Source: Icerya purchasi | Taxonomy: Eukaryota > Arthropoda > Insecta > Hemiptera > Monophlebidae | Assembly (NCBI GenBank): GCA_039619475.1 | Contig: CM077115.1 | Coordinates: 60,146,864 to 60,210,863, forward strand | Direction: 5' to 3' | DNA: 64,000 nt | Part shown: piece by piece, positions 23,924 to 35,400 of the stretch | How the letters are laid out: every line of letters starts with the position of its first letter | How positions within the stretch are numbered: the first letter of the stretch is position 1 | Program-made: the position numbers and the translations under genes | The notes under the pieces: generated by a model | The model's database searches: none | The model's input: the letters and a program-made list of their open reading frames with translations, nothing else | What the model was told of the DNA's origin: nothing

Positions 23924-25289
23924 AATTTAGCAGCGGGGTATGAATTTTTCATCATTTAAAAAATACACATACGTATTTATCCTTCGTCACTGGTAAGAAT
24001 ATGGCTGAGCCTTCAGTCCCTCGGGGGTTTTTATCGAGCCTCTTAAGATTTACGCGTAATAAAATCTTTTTGACAAGCTCCTTCCGTTGCACCTTTTTTG
24101 TTCTTTTGGATAGGTTTCCGCTTTTTCACCAGTTTAAATTAGAAGAAATTATTATCCGTTTATTTAGTATTCTTCACGATAAACAAAGTTTTTTTGGTCA
24201 TAAAAGTCTTCGTTACAATTCGCATTACTGATCACTCGTGATGTTTTCTCAGTATGTATCTTTAAACAATTACTGCTTTTCATCTCCACTCCTGATGCGC
24301 GTTTATTCTGCATCGCATTGTCGACACGATCAGCTACGGACGATCCAGCTGCATGAGTGCCGCGATCTGAATTTAATTGTGCATGTTTTCGGTTACCTGC
24401 TCTTGCCGCGACCGAGGCGGAGTGACACTTTGTAGGGCTACGTACTTTTTTCTCTTCTATCGTTCTTTTCATCTGCAAAGGTTATTTCATTTTGTATAAA
24501 TTGGAGATTTATTACATGATTCAACTTGGTCTTGTTGCCGTTGAATATTTCACTTTATTCCGTTTCTCGTAGTTATGAAATGAAGCCCGCAGTCTGATGA
24601 TAATTCCACCTTTTCGCTACTTCATCTATTCTCTCTTTCCTCGGCAATAAATTTTCAAGAAAGCGTATTCGACTTTCTCCTCTGCTGTTTCTGTGTGTAG
24701 GTCCTTACCTGGCGTGCCCAAAGGGGGGATTTCAAAAAAAAGAAAAGACTTTCTCCTCCTTCGAATTATTTTTTTCCCAAAATATTTCACTTCATTCTTG
24801 TTTCCAATTTTCGTTACTTTCCCCACACGTGTGCACTCCTTTATTTTCTCCGGCACTTTTTCCATTTATGCTTCTTACACGGCTGCTCCTTTGGTTTTTT
24901 TTTAAATTTTACCTTTTTTTGTATCAACACAGTCAAATGATACCACGCATATTATCGAGCTGAATAATTTCGAATTACCGAAATCTGGAAATCACGTTTG
25001 AATAAGTACCGTTTTATAAAAAAATTCAGATGAAATCCTAAAAAAATTTTCGTTATTGTATGAGGAACTTCTTTGTTGCTTTTTACAAATGTGTAGGCTA
25101 AATAATCTCGGTGCATGTGAAAAAAAATATCAAATTCAGAGCAGCTAAAAATTAATAGAGAATTCGTGAGCATTTCCATGATATGGTCTCGGATCTCGAC
25201 TTGAAAAACAGTCAACAAATATTCAGTGTTTTTTTTTTTTTACTTTTCAATCTTGCTTCATTTAGACTTAAATGCGACTGTTATTATCA
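23924..25289. other. intergenic sequence, no gene recognised
   Basis: Several overlapping short frames (24001-24231, 24164-24478, 24626-24865) show no domain or conserved motif. T-rich. Confidence 0.45.
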
Positions 25290-26306
25290 TCTAGACCAAA
25301 ATTTTAGGGGGAGTTACGAAAGTATTTTTATAATTATATATATTAGACTGGGCCAAAAAAATTGTTAATTTTTGTTTTTTGAAAGATATATCGAGAATAT
25401 CATTCAGAATGACCTAAAAAAAAAAAATTCGTGAAAATTTGAGCCTTCAATATTAATTGTAAGAGGTCTATCATTGCCATTTTTAATTTTTATTCATGAT
25501 TTGTGATGTTTTACGTGTTAGAACTGCCAAAACATTGAAATGAAAAAATTCATTTTAGCTTATTCTCATATAAAATTTAATTCCCTACAAAAAAAGTCTG
25601 ATTGAAAATTTTCGTCAGACAAGCCGTTCCCGAGTAATTAAGCTTAATAAATCGACATGTTTTTTCGATTTGACTTTATTACTTTGGAATTTTGTAACTA
25701 ATGAATCAATAAATATCTAAAAAACATCATGACACAGATTCTCTTGATGGAAATTTAATGTTCTACAAAAAAGGTCTCCTAATATTTTTGCCTAAATTTA
25801 CTTCTTCAAAAGTTATTCACGATTAAAATCGAACGTAAAACATCAAATCATGAATAAAAATTAAAAATAGTGATGATAGACCTCTTAAAATTAATATTGA
25901 AAGCTCAAATTTTCACGATTTTTTTTTTTTTTAGGTAATTTTGAATGATATTCTCGATATATCTTTAAAAAAAAAATATCCAATTTTTTTGGCCCAGTTT
26001 AATATATATATATATATGTGTGTGTGGGTGTGGGGGTGTATGTATTATCATGAAATATATTTATTTATAAATAGTACACTAAAGCCTTGTAGTCAATTAT
26101 TGTATGTGCAATATTTGAACAGTACAATAAAAACAAATAAAAAATAGTCGTTTCCATAGAATTCATAAAAATTTCAATTTCCTTTTCATTTGTCAAAAAT
26201 TGAAAAGAAATAAATTTATTCTGAATTTCGGAACATTTAATTTAAGCAGTTATGATTTCGCAGACATTTCGGGGGGGCCTGGGAAACCCTCCTTCAGATC
26301 GGTCAT
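25290..26306. mobile_element. second copy of the hAT-type MITE, split by a nested element
   Basis: 25290-25342 matches the left part and 26003-26306 the right part of the MITE at 23579-23915: both have GGGAG.GTTACGAAA.TATTTTTAT, GAAATATATTTATTTATAAATAGT, CACTAAAGCCTTGTAGTCAA and GTCAAAAATTGAAAAGAAAT. The terminal CAGGGCCGTATCT has decayed. The break coincides with the TA-rich centre. Confidence 0.75.
25343..26002. mobile_element. long-TIR non-autonomous DNA transposon (nested)
   Basis: Starts TTAGACTGGGCCAAAAAAAT and ends with the complement, ATTTTTTTGGCCCAGTTTAA. The inverted arms extend roughly 200 bp each with scattered mismatches (e.g. GATATATCGAGAATATCATTC against GAATGATATTCTCGATATATC). 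No transposase frame. It sits in TA-rich DNA, so a TA target is likely but cannot be read cleanly. Confidence 0.8.
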
Positions 26307-27396
26307 GGTTATTATTATTATTATTATTATTATTCTAATTATTATTACTATTACTATTATTTTAAAAATGTTATTTAGAAACAAGAAAGATTACATATAC
26401 GGAAAAGAAAAAAAAAATTAAGCAATCCTACTGGATAATGACGGAACAAACCCAGGAAACAAAGAAAAAAAAAGTTGATAAAGTTCGAATTTCGAAAATT
26501 AAAGTTCACTGAATACTAATTGAAGGCTTCGTTAAGCAATTTTAAAAAAGAAAAAAAAGCAACTGTTGCACTGAGCAGATCGTCGCAGTAGCCCAGTTGC
26601 TAGAACAATCAAACTAGTTGATTATCGAGATGGTACTGATTTAACTAGCTGAACGACAAATGAAAAGAATTGAAATTGGTATAAACAAAATAATCATTTA
26701 ACAATCGTTACGTCGAAGGCAAAGATTTAGTTTTTATTTATTCTTTTCATCGGTTTAGCTAAAGAAAAGCAACTACCCAAAAATTAATTGGTGAATGTAA
26801 ATTTTAAGTCGATATCGATATCAGAAAGGAAGATGGGATTTGGAATAATTAATAAAGAAAAAAAAGATTAAGTGAGTTCTAATAAGCGAGCGTCAATCAC
26901 AAATAAAGATCAGGTCATCGGGCCGTAAAAGGTAGTATGTGGGGTTGGAGCAAGAGAGTGCGATTATAGTGGAGACAATAAATGGCAGAAATCGTAGAAC
27001 AGTTAAGAGCGTGAAAGTTGTAGAGTCATGGACAGGATTTACATGCAAACCACTATACTTGCATGCAGGTAATATTGCGATGGATAGGTGAGCATTTGAA
27101 CTGCATTTTTACGCTGTTTTATATTTTCAGTATTAGTCTCGAAGTCTTTCATACACACTTGTATTTTGCACAGAACACTGCTATAAACATGAAAATTTAT
27201 ATGACAAGAATGTACGAACGAAATAGTCATGACAAGGGCAAGACTCTGAAATCAACATAATAGTATAGTAGGCGTAGCACTGAACACAGGACAGTTGGCT
27301 GTTTTACTGCAAAATTCTGAATAGATAGACTCTGATACTTGTCTACATAAGTTGTTCATTTTTACCATTTGATTAGTTTTTAAGAAATAGAAATAG

Positions 27397-27398
<2 letters not shown>

Positions 27399-27462
<64 letters not shown>
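27399..27462. repeat. (AT)n microsatellite
   Basis: About 31 uninterrupted AT units. Confidence 0.95.
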
Positions 27463-27468
<6 letters not shown>

Positions 27469-27739
27469 AAACTATGTCCTTCATGTCTCGTAAGGGAGCA
27501 GGCCCCCGCGACACAGTCCTAGAATTTCAATTGACTACGCCATTTTTACGCATCATTAAAAAAGAGATCTTAGAAATTGTACAACTCAACCTTTGTTACC
27601 TTATATAAAGTAAACGGTAAAATTATGGGGCATTATCATTTAACGAAATGCTAACGGGACATAATCATGGAACGAAAAATGTAGTGTACCCTGGGTTGAC
27701 AATGACACAGTCATTAGTATCTTATCTTATTTTATCAGT

Positions 27740-27915
27740 CGTTTTCCTGAGTTTCGAGCGTCGAGGCTACCTATTTGTACAAGGTAGCATTCGTGGTAAT
27801 TGCTACATGCAACGCTAGTGTACACGCAAGACTACATTCGCAACAGATGGTAGCCGCTTGTAATCGTTGTACAAATGCTGTCCCGTGTGTGTCTATTGTG
27901 TACTAACTAGCACGC
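27740..27915 (+). repeat. dispersed repeat, copy 1 (partner at 34434-34632)
   Basis: Shares with the partner GAGCGTCG.GGCTACCTATTTGTAC, ACACGCAAGACTACATTCG and GTCTATTGTGTACT in the same order and similar spacing. Identity of the family unknown. Confidence 0.55.
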
Positions 27916-28890
27916 ATATGATGGTATACGTGGTGTTTTGCCTGATTATTATCGAGTATTTAATTTAATTTTTCGTAATTATATACACTAGGGGCTTCAC
28001 TCAGTAGCCGTTAAGGATGCCCCTTCTCTTATTCACTTTGATTAAACCCTACAGCATTGTTAATTGTTAAACTATAAAAACATATGAAAAATGTTTTCTA
28101 CTTCTCCATATTATAAAAAAAGTATTCCTATGAATTGTAATTTATGATATAAAAATATGCAGGTACACAATTATTTCTCTATAAAACGAATTTTTTCTAA
28201 TGTTCAGTTGTCAGCTGAGGTTGCTACGACGGGAAAAGGGGCAATTAAAATTCAAGGGTTCGGAGTTATTTCCGGCTTTCCGATTAATATTGAAATTTTT
28301 GAGTGAATTGTAGAAAGGAATAAAAAGAAAAAATCAAGTAGAGTTGACGCAACTGTTTTTTGTTAATAGAAAGATATATTTTTTCAGATGTAACTATTTA
28401 AGAAATATCTTGAATCTCTCGTCTCACACTCATAATCTCACCATCTAATTGTTATTATTATTATTATTATAATTAAACCTTTCGGGATTAACTAAACCAC
28501 TGTATTGGATTGTAACAATCAACCATAACTAAGATTATTATTGGCTCAGTTGTAGGGATAGATTGGATTTACAAACTAATGGAAAGTAATTGCTGCTGGT
28601 ATAATAGGTAACTAACAATAAGTAAAATTTGCCTTAATTAGGTATAATAGATGTTGCGGAATTACCGCGTAATGCAGTAAGTGTCCATAGAATCTAAACT
28701 GGATTTTAGGGGTCAATTCGTTTCTGTAAGAAAATAGAAAAACAAACAAAGGTTTAAATAATAAAAGGCTAAAACAAAACACACCCGACGTGATGTAACG
28801 ATTATCTCCTAGCTAGTTATCTAACGCGAAATGCGATAAATGTTTTTACACTGAAAATTATATTAACGGTTTTTAATCGTATTATTTCAG

Positions 28891-29044
28891 TTTTTGACAG
28901 TTAGTGGACAAATAGAAAACAAAAGCAACCATGGACGCTATAAAGAAGAAGATGCAGGCCATGAAAATGGAGAAGGATGCCGCTATGGACAAAGCGGATA
29001 CCTGTGAAGGCCAGGCAAAAGATGCGAACCTTCGCGCCGATAAG
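28891..29044 (+). CDS. Tm2: tropomyosin exon 'first coding' (5' UTR 28891-28930, coding 28931-29044)
   Basis: Acceptor TTATTTCAG ends at 28890. Coding starts at ATG 28931 in the context CAACCATGG and encodes residues 1-38, ending ADK before donor GTTGGT. The N-terminal MDAIKKKMQ is needed for head-to-tail overlap with the C-terminus of the next dimer. A closer CAG at 28898-28900 is an alternative acceptor inside the UTR. Confidence 0.93.
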
Positions 29045-29438
29045 GTTGGTGATTTTATATTTCTTTTCCGATAGTTCAAATACAAAACCGTATGTCCAAT
29101 AGCGGTAAAACTACTAAGGTTCTTCAACCGAAAACCGAAATAAATTTAAAGTCTTCCTTGATCATTTTTGAAGTACCCTATCGCGGAGCATCGTTTAGGG
29201 GAAAAAAAAATACTCGGATTAACTTCGGCAATTCATTTTGCCTTTTTCGTTCATTTTATTTTGCTCTGGTTCATATCGATGTGTTCGTTTCCAGTCGATA
29301 CGTGAATTTAGAAAAGGGTTTAAAATTATTTGCAAATACGTGTGAGTTGAAATTTTGAAGCGAGACATTTATAGTTAGGTTTCTATTTTTGGCGACTTTT
29401 ATGTAAAAAAATTTTAAAAAATACATTTACAAAGATTC

Positions 29439-29475
<37 letters not shown>

Positions 29476-32400
29476 CTTCTGTTTAAGATAAATTTTAGTG
29501 GATTGCTCCCCAAAATTAATAACGATTTATTCGGAGTTAGATACAGGAATTATCATTTCCCAATCTAAAACGCTAATATTCCGAACGTTAGATGAAAAAA
29601 TTCTAATCCTTTACACGTTTTTACAAGAAAAAAACCTTCTCCGAGGTTTAAAATTCCTGAAATACAAAAAAGGAAAAAAACAACAATAAAACAGTTCCAT
29701 TCGATGCAACATGGAAAAGTATAAATTCAGAAAAATTGATTAATAAAAATTCAGCGATATGTTCTGCAGTGAAAACAGCTCCTCCACATTCACGGTAATT
29801 ATACGGATCGGCGTTTTTGTTAATTTTTGAATAAATGAATTTTCCGACGTGTTTCATACAAATGTAATCAACTAGCCTGCGGGGTACAGATTGTTATAAT
29901 TAGAGTTACACCGTCTCAAGTAAGCAGTCACTCGATCGTCATACAGGTGCTAGTCCCATCGACGGAGAAACGAAACAACAACCATGTGAGTTCTGTACGT
30001 CCACGTAGTGCACGGTGGCAATTTCCTATTTCAGTAGGCTTGGCGCTGATTAGAATAGCTAAACTGAAACTCGCAAAATACACAGCTGATAGGAAAACGG
30101 AGGACGGTTCACATGCCGAAGGTGTTTTTTCTAGTAAATACCGTTAAGCTTTTTACTGCGTTAACAATAGCAGCCTATCAGCAACTCGCTCGTGATATGT
30201 GGCCCACAGTCGAATTCATCCGATGCATATCAATCCAAAGCGAGCAGGCGAGTATCCGGCGCCTTAAAACCGGGCCTTTTAAGGGAGCCCACCCTAACAG
30301 AAAACATGCGAAAGACAACGGGAAACCACTGCATTAAAATTCTCAGGAGCAACTCTGAATATGAATACGGATGCCAGAAATCGAATTATGTGAGTTGCAC
30401 GCTATCTTTTGTTCCAAGAGCTGCGACGAGACGACGACGACGATGAATTAGCAACTATTAGCAGAAAAATGTTTTGCTATAATTACATTATAAAAAAACG
30501 AATAAAAAATTGAATTAATTTCTCGTAAAATTAGCCGGTTCAAAATTAGCCGGTTCAAAATTAGTCGGTTTAAAATTAGCCGGCTTAAATCCGTTTTTGT
30601 ATCGTTCAACGGAATTACTGAAAACATTTTCCATTACCGCGATAGTTTTAATGGAAAATTGTATCCCCTGCAATATTGTTCGAGAAGAAGCTTATTTTTC
30701 AAAATATTTCACCTGTTCGCAGAAAATAATAAGTGTACAGGTTCTTGACGGCTACTTTTACATCAAACTACGCGAAATAATTAATACGATTTCTAAAAGC
30801 ACCGAGAATACGTTGCTCGATATAAATAAACCGTTTAATAGAGTGTATAATACCTTCTGGATCGGATAAAATAAAGTCGATTCCATGGGTTGCTGACAAG
30901 CGATGGCTATCAATAGCATTAAGCTTTCCACGATGCACGCAAAGTGTGTTCGAGTCTGAAGAGTTCTTCTCGGGATTCTCTTTTATTCTCTCGGATTACT
31001 ATTTGAGACGTCCCGTTTAGCCCCCCCCCCAAAAAAAACAAAACAAAAACTGGAGCTTTCGTCATTGTCATTTGGACAAACTGTTGCGAGTTAAACATGA
31101 AAATAGTGTAAGGGGTTATTTGAAATTAAAGCGATCGCTCCATCGATTCGCACTTGATACTTTAGGTTGTTACTCTGTGACGGTTGTCCGATCAGAGGTG
31201 GTATTATTACCCTTTTTCGCAGCTTTTGATGTTACTCTACCAGTCAAAGTTGTTCCATGTGTCTGAACTGCTCTACATACATATATGTACAATGAAACAT
31301 CCGCTTCAACTTCTTGTACTAATTTGAATGTCACAATTCGACATGCCAGCTCAATGCAAAAATTATAGTCGAAAATCTTAAGACGTTCGCGAAGGACCTC
31401 CTATGGTTTTTCAACGAGTTTTAATGATACATCCTCTAGCTTACTGAAAACTATGTTGCGTGTATAAAGCGGTGCAATTTTTTCATCACACCATACGGAT
31501 CATCAAAGAACCTGACAAATATCTATACACCAGCGTAAATTAACCGAAATACATTTCGAGATGTCACCGATAGATTGGAATGAAACTGATGAATGTCTTC
31601 ATTGTGACATAAAGCTGATTGTTATTTTAACAAAACTTTTGTTTTCTTAATGTTTCTTCATGGTGATATTATATTCGGTTTGAGCTTACGAAGTTGAAAT
31701 TCATCGGGGTATCTCTCTGATTACATCGACATTTATACATGTTTAGAATGTTGGAAAATTACAGTTCTTCTTTTGCTCTGTAAGTATCGCAAAAGAGAAG
31801 CATATAACGTTAAAATTGAAATAGCATTAAAATCATGCGAAAGGCGGCATATTTTTTCTCAACATATTGTAGGTTAAAGCGGTCCTGCCTTGTAGGAATA
31901 TCGTGCGCCTGAACGCAGGATTGTTTAGTGTCTTGTTGCATGATCTCAGTCGCCAACATACAATTGTAATACACGGGTATAAGAAAAGAAAAAATTAATA
32001 AACACATTCGAAATATGCAAAAACCAAAATGATAGACTTTTGTATTACTAAATTGAAAATTACACTTTTAAACACGAAATATATTCACAATTAAAATTAT
32101 AATAAAACTATAAAAATTATAATACAATTATAAAAATTATAATAAAATTATAAAAATTATAATAAAACTATAAAAATTATAAAAATAGTCGCTCTAGTTT
32201 CAGATTGTGTCTGTGATATCTGGAACTAGAGCGGCTATTTTTATAATTTTTATAAGTTCATTATAATTTCAATTGTGAATATATTTTGTGTTTAAAAGTG
32301 TAATTTTGAATTTATTAATACAGTAATCTAAACGCAAAAACGGATGAAGATAATTTTAATTATAATAATATATATTAAAAGAGAAATACATTTTTTTCGA

Positions 32401-35400
32401 ATGAACTTAATTTAGGTTATGGAAGATGTCCGTGAATGTCAAAAGAAACTGACACAAGTGGAAACCGACTTGGAAACATCCAAACGGAAATTAGAAGAAA
32501 GTAATAAAGAACTAGAAGAGAAAGAAAAAGCCTTAGCTCAGGTATTTATGGAATTTAATACGTTGTCATAATTGTTGTACACGATCGTGAAAATTAGACA
32601 TACCGAAAGAAATAAATTTGACTTTGTCGTTCAATTAATAATAAATTACATCAACGAATTAAAACCGAGAACTTCTAAAACGAGAATACGTTCTATTTTC
32701 GATTAAGGCATTCCTGATAATTTGTCGGTTAATTTTTTCGAATGCGATCGAGCATTACAGAATACGTATGATATATACACAGAGTGTGTTGGTTTTTTTG
32801 TTTTTTGCCATTTGTGAAATTGTGAAAATCTAATGAACCTCTCTCGATATCTTTTCCGTGTTCATTGCCGGGATTCTTAAAGAGAGTCGATAATCCAGCG
32901 ATGTCTCTATTCCGAATGTAGAAGTTGTAAATGAAATCATATATCGGTATGTGTAATGCGGCTTGCAAAGTTAGGGATCATGGAAAAAACAACAGCAGAG
33001 AGAAACAGATCTAAAATAGATGTTTGGGGTACGCTGTCGCTGTCGAAGGCGTACGTTTGACCCACATTTGTCCACGATATAAATAGTTCAAAAGATCTAA
33101 AAATGTTCCGTGGAATTATTATTTTGTTCGCAAATTTTTCGTTGACATTTCAAAATGGTTCGGGCTATTTCGGCACGACCGGGCTTGGAGAAGGTCAGAT
33201 TAAATCGGCCGTGGAACGATTTTAAATAGCTCGCTTGCATTTCGGACTTGGTGATACTGCGCCCCGTGGAGTGCGACAGAAACGCGCGCCTACATATAAA
33301 CAAACAAGAAAAAATTCAAAATCTCCCTCATCACCACAAAAAATAACCAACGACTCTGCTCCAATATTCGTATCAAGTTTCTGTCCGCTGTCGTGTTTAT
33401 GCATTGCGTCACGGGTGACACGGGGAGTATGCCTCTTAAAAGTATTTGTTGTTTTCCATCGTTAGCTGCGGAAGTTACTTTTGTAATATTAATAATTAAC
33501 TACTTTTTAATACCAGGTGCCGATTCAATGCTATTAATATAATTACATTTATAACGACGCATATTTCCCATCACTAATATTGGCAATTACAGTGTCTGTG
33601 TTATTTCTGGTTGATGGAGGTAATGATGGGAAACATTAATAATATTTGAGCTATGACGAGGATCGGAAAAATATTTTAAAATTAAAACTTTTTTCAAATT
33701 CATCTTAGGGAGTAGAAAAAAAAAAAAAACAGTTTATGGAAATTTCGAGGTTTAAACGAATAGTAAAAAGAAAAAAAAAAACAGGTATAAAAAGCTTAGG
33801 TTCGTATCTCGACTTTTAAAAAGGCACTCGATGAACCCAAATCTTCTTGATTCCGTGTTGACAGTTATCTCATTTATAAATCCGTCACTGAATTTGACCG
33901 TTTGTTAAATCATTACTACTCTTGACATCGTTATGTTAAACGATTCGGCCTGATTCGAGATGTAACCAGCTCCCTCTAGTAAATTTAATTTTTGATTTTT
34001 AGGCGGTTAAATTTTGAATATACATATAAACGACAAAAAATATGTCCTAACCCCATCTGCGCATGTATATGTATACGTATAATGTTGTTTTTAAATAAAA
34101 TTTATTTCGACCGTAAAAGTATAAAACTTACGGTATAATAAACTTAATCGAGAGAAAACGAAAATTTTCAAAAATATATAAATACTTTGTTCGAACGAAT
34201 TAGGGAAATTAATTTTCGAAGTCGCACAAAGATTATATGTGTAACAAAATTAAAAGCTTGAACAATTTTATAATTCTTTGTATTTCGGCCGAAGTAAATT
34301 TTAATAAGATAATATTTTAATTAATAAATATGCACCTATGTATATTTCCGATCATAGTTGTAACGTTGATAAATAGTGAAATTTAATACCAAAGTGCTTT
34401 GTCTACCCATTCTTCTTCTTTATAGTGCCATACTTAATTACTGAGCGTCGGCGACTACCTATTCGTACATCTCAGCTGTACAGATATAGGCATAGTGTTC
34501 ATAGCAATTGTTTATATGCAGTACGAATGCGTACACACGCAAGACTACATTCGGAACTGATTAGTAATCGTTTGATTTATATCGGCATATACAAGTGTAG
34601 TCCTATTTATGTCTGCTGTGTACTGTCTACCCATTAATAACTTAAATTGTACTACTTTATATGTAAATGTAGTTTATTATGTACATATTTTTTCCCTTGA
34701 TTTGGCTTTTCTTTAATTAATTATTGACACCTGGTTCGTAGAAGTTAAATAAAGAAAGTATAAAATTATTCTTCAAAGGATGATAATTATAATTAGTTTC
34801 TAAAAACAAAAGGCTTCACATTGTTATACACCCTGAATTATGGGAATGTTACAAATATATTACACCGTTGGTTAGCTTTCGTTTTCGAATACGAATTAAT
34901 AGAAAGGCGGTAGGGCGGAAAAATTAAACTTTAAGAACAGGATTAAATAGTTCAATCAAAGAAAAAAAATTGTAATATCTTTAGTATTTTTACAATTTTA
35001 GCAATTTTGAATACTCGCGATGGTGTTTTCGTACAGTTAATGTAAAACTTTATAAAAAAGTCTATTTTTGAGTAAAAGTCTATTTTTGAATCTCCTATGA
35101 AAGTAATCGTGTTGGGAAGCTACCTAGTGGAAAGAATCCTGATTAGGACGGTATGCCTAACATTTTTATATCCCGAGCATAGAACAGCCTGCTATGGTGT
35201 ATCTCGAAATTTCTACCCCAGTCTTGAACTGCTTTTTGATTTTGAAAGCTTTTGGTTATTTTTAACAAGATTTGGCTACTATTAGTTCTTCTCGCCTAAT
35301 TCCTTGTTTTGTCAAAATATTTTTCTCTCTCCGCCATTCTTTATTTTAAACTAATAAATATTGAAAACGCACTTTTTAAATAACGTTTAATTTGTTGCGT

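Larger units (their letters stand above)
26307..28890. other. intergenic sequence upstream of the first tropomyosin coding exon
   Basis: No coding signal. Contains an ATT-rich run at 26308-26340, the AT microsatellite at 27399-27462 and a dispersed repeat at 27740-27915. The tropomyosin 5' intron must cross part of this. Confidence 0.45.
29045..32415 (+). other. tropomyosin intron (3371 bp)
   Basis: Contains a CpG-richer island at about 29947-30450 of unknown origin, a 15-bp tandem repeat at 30526-30585, a C10 run at 31021 and the palindromic MITE at 32049-32314. No alternative coding exon recognised. Confidence 0.8.

Noticed and set aside
27399..27462. CRISPR-like or satellite array
   Set aside because: A plain AT dinucleotide run. 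No repeat-spacer structure exists anywhere in the window.
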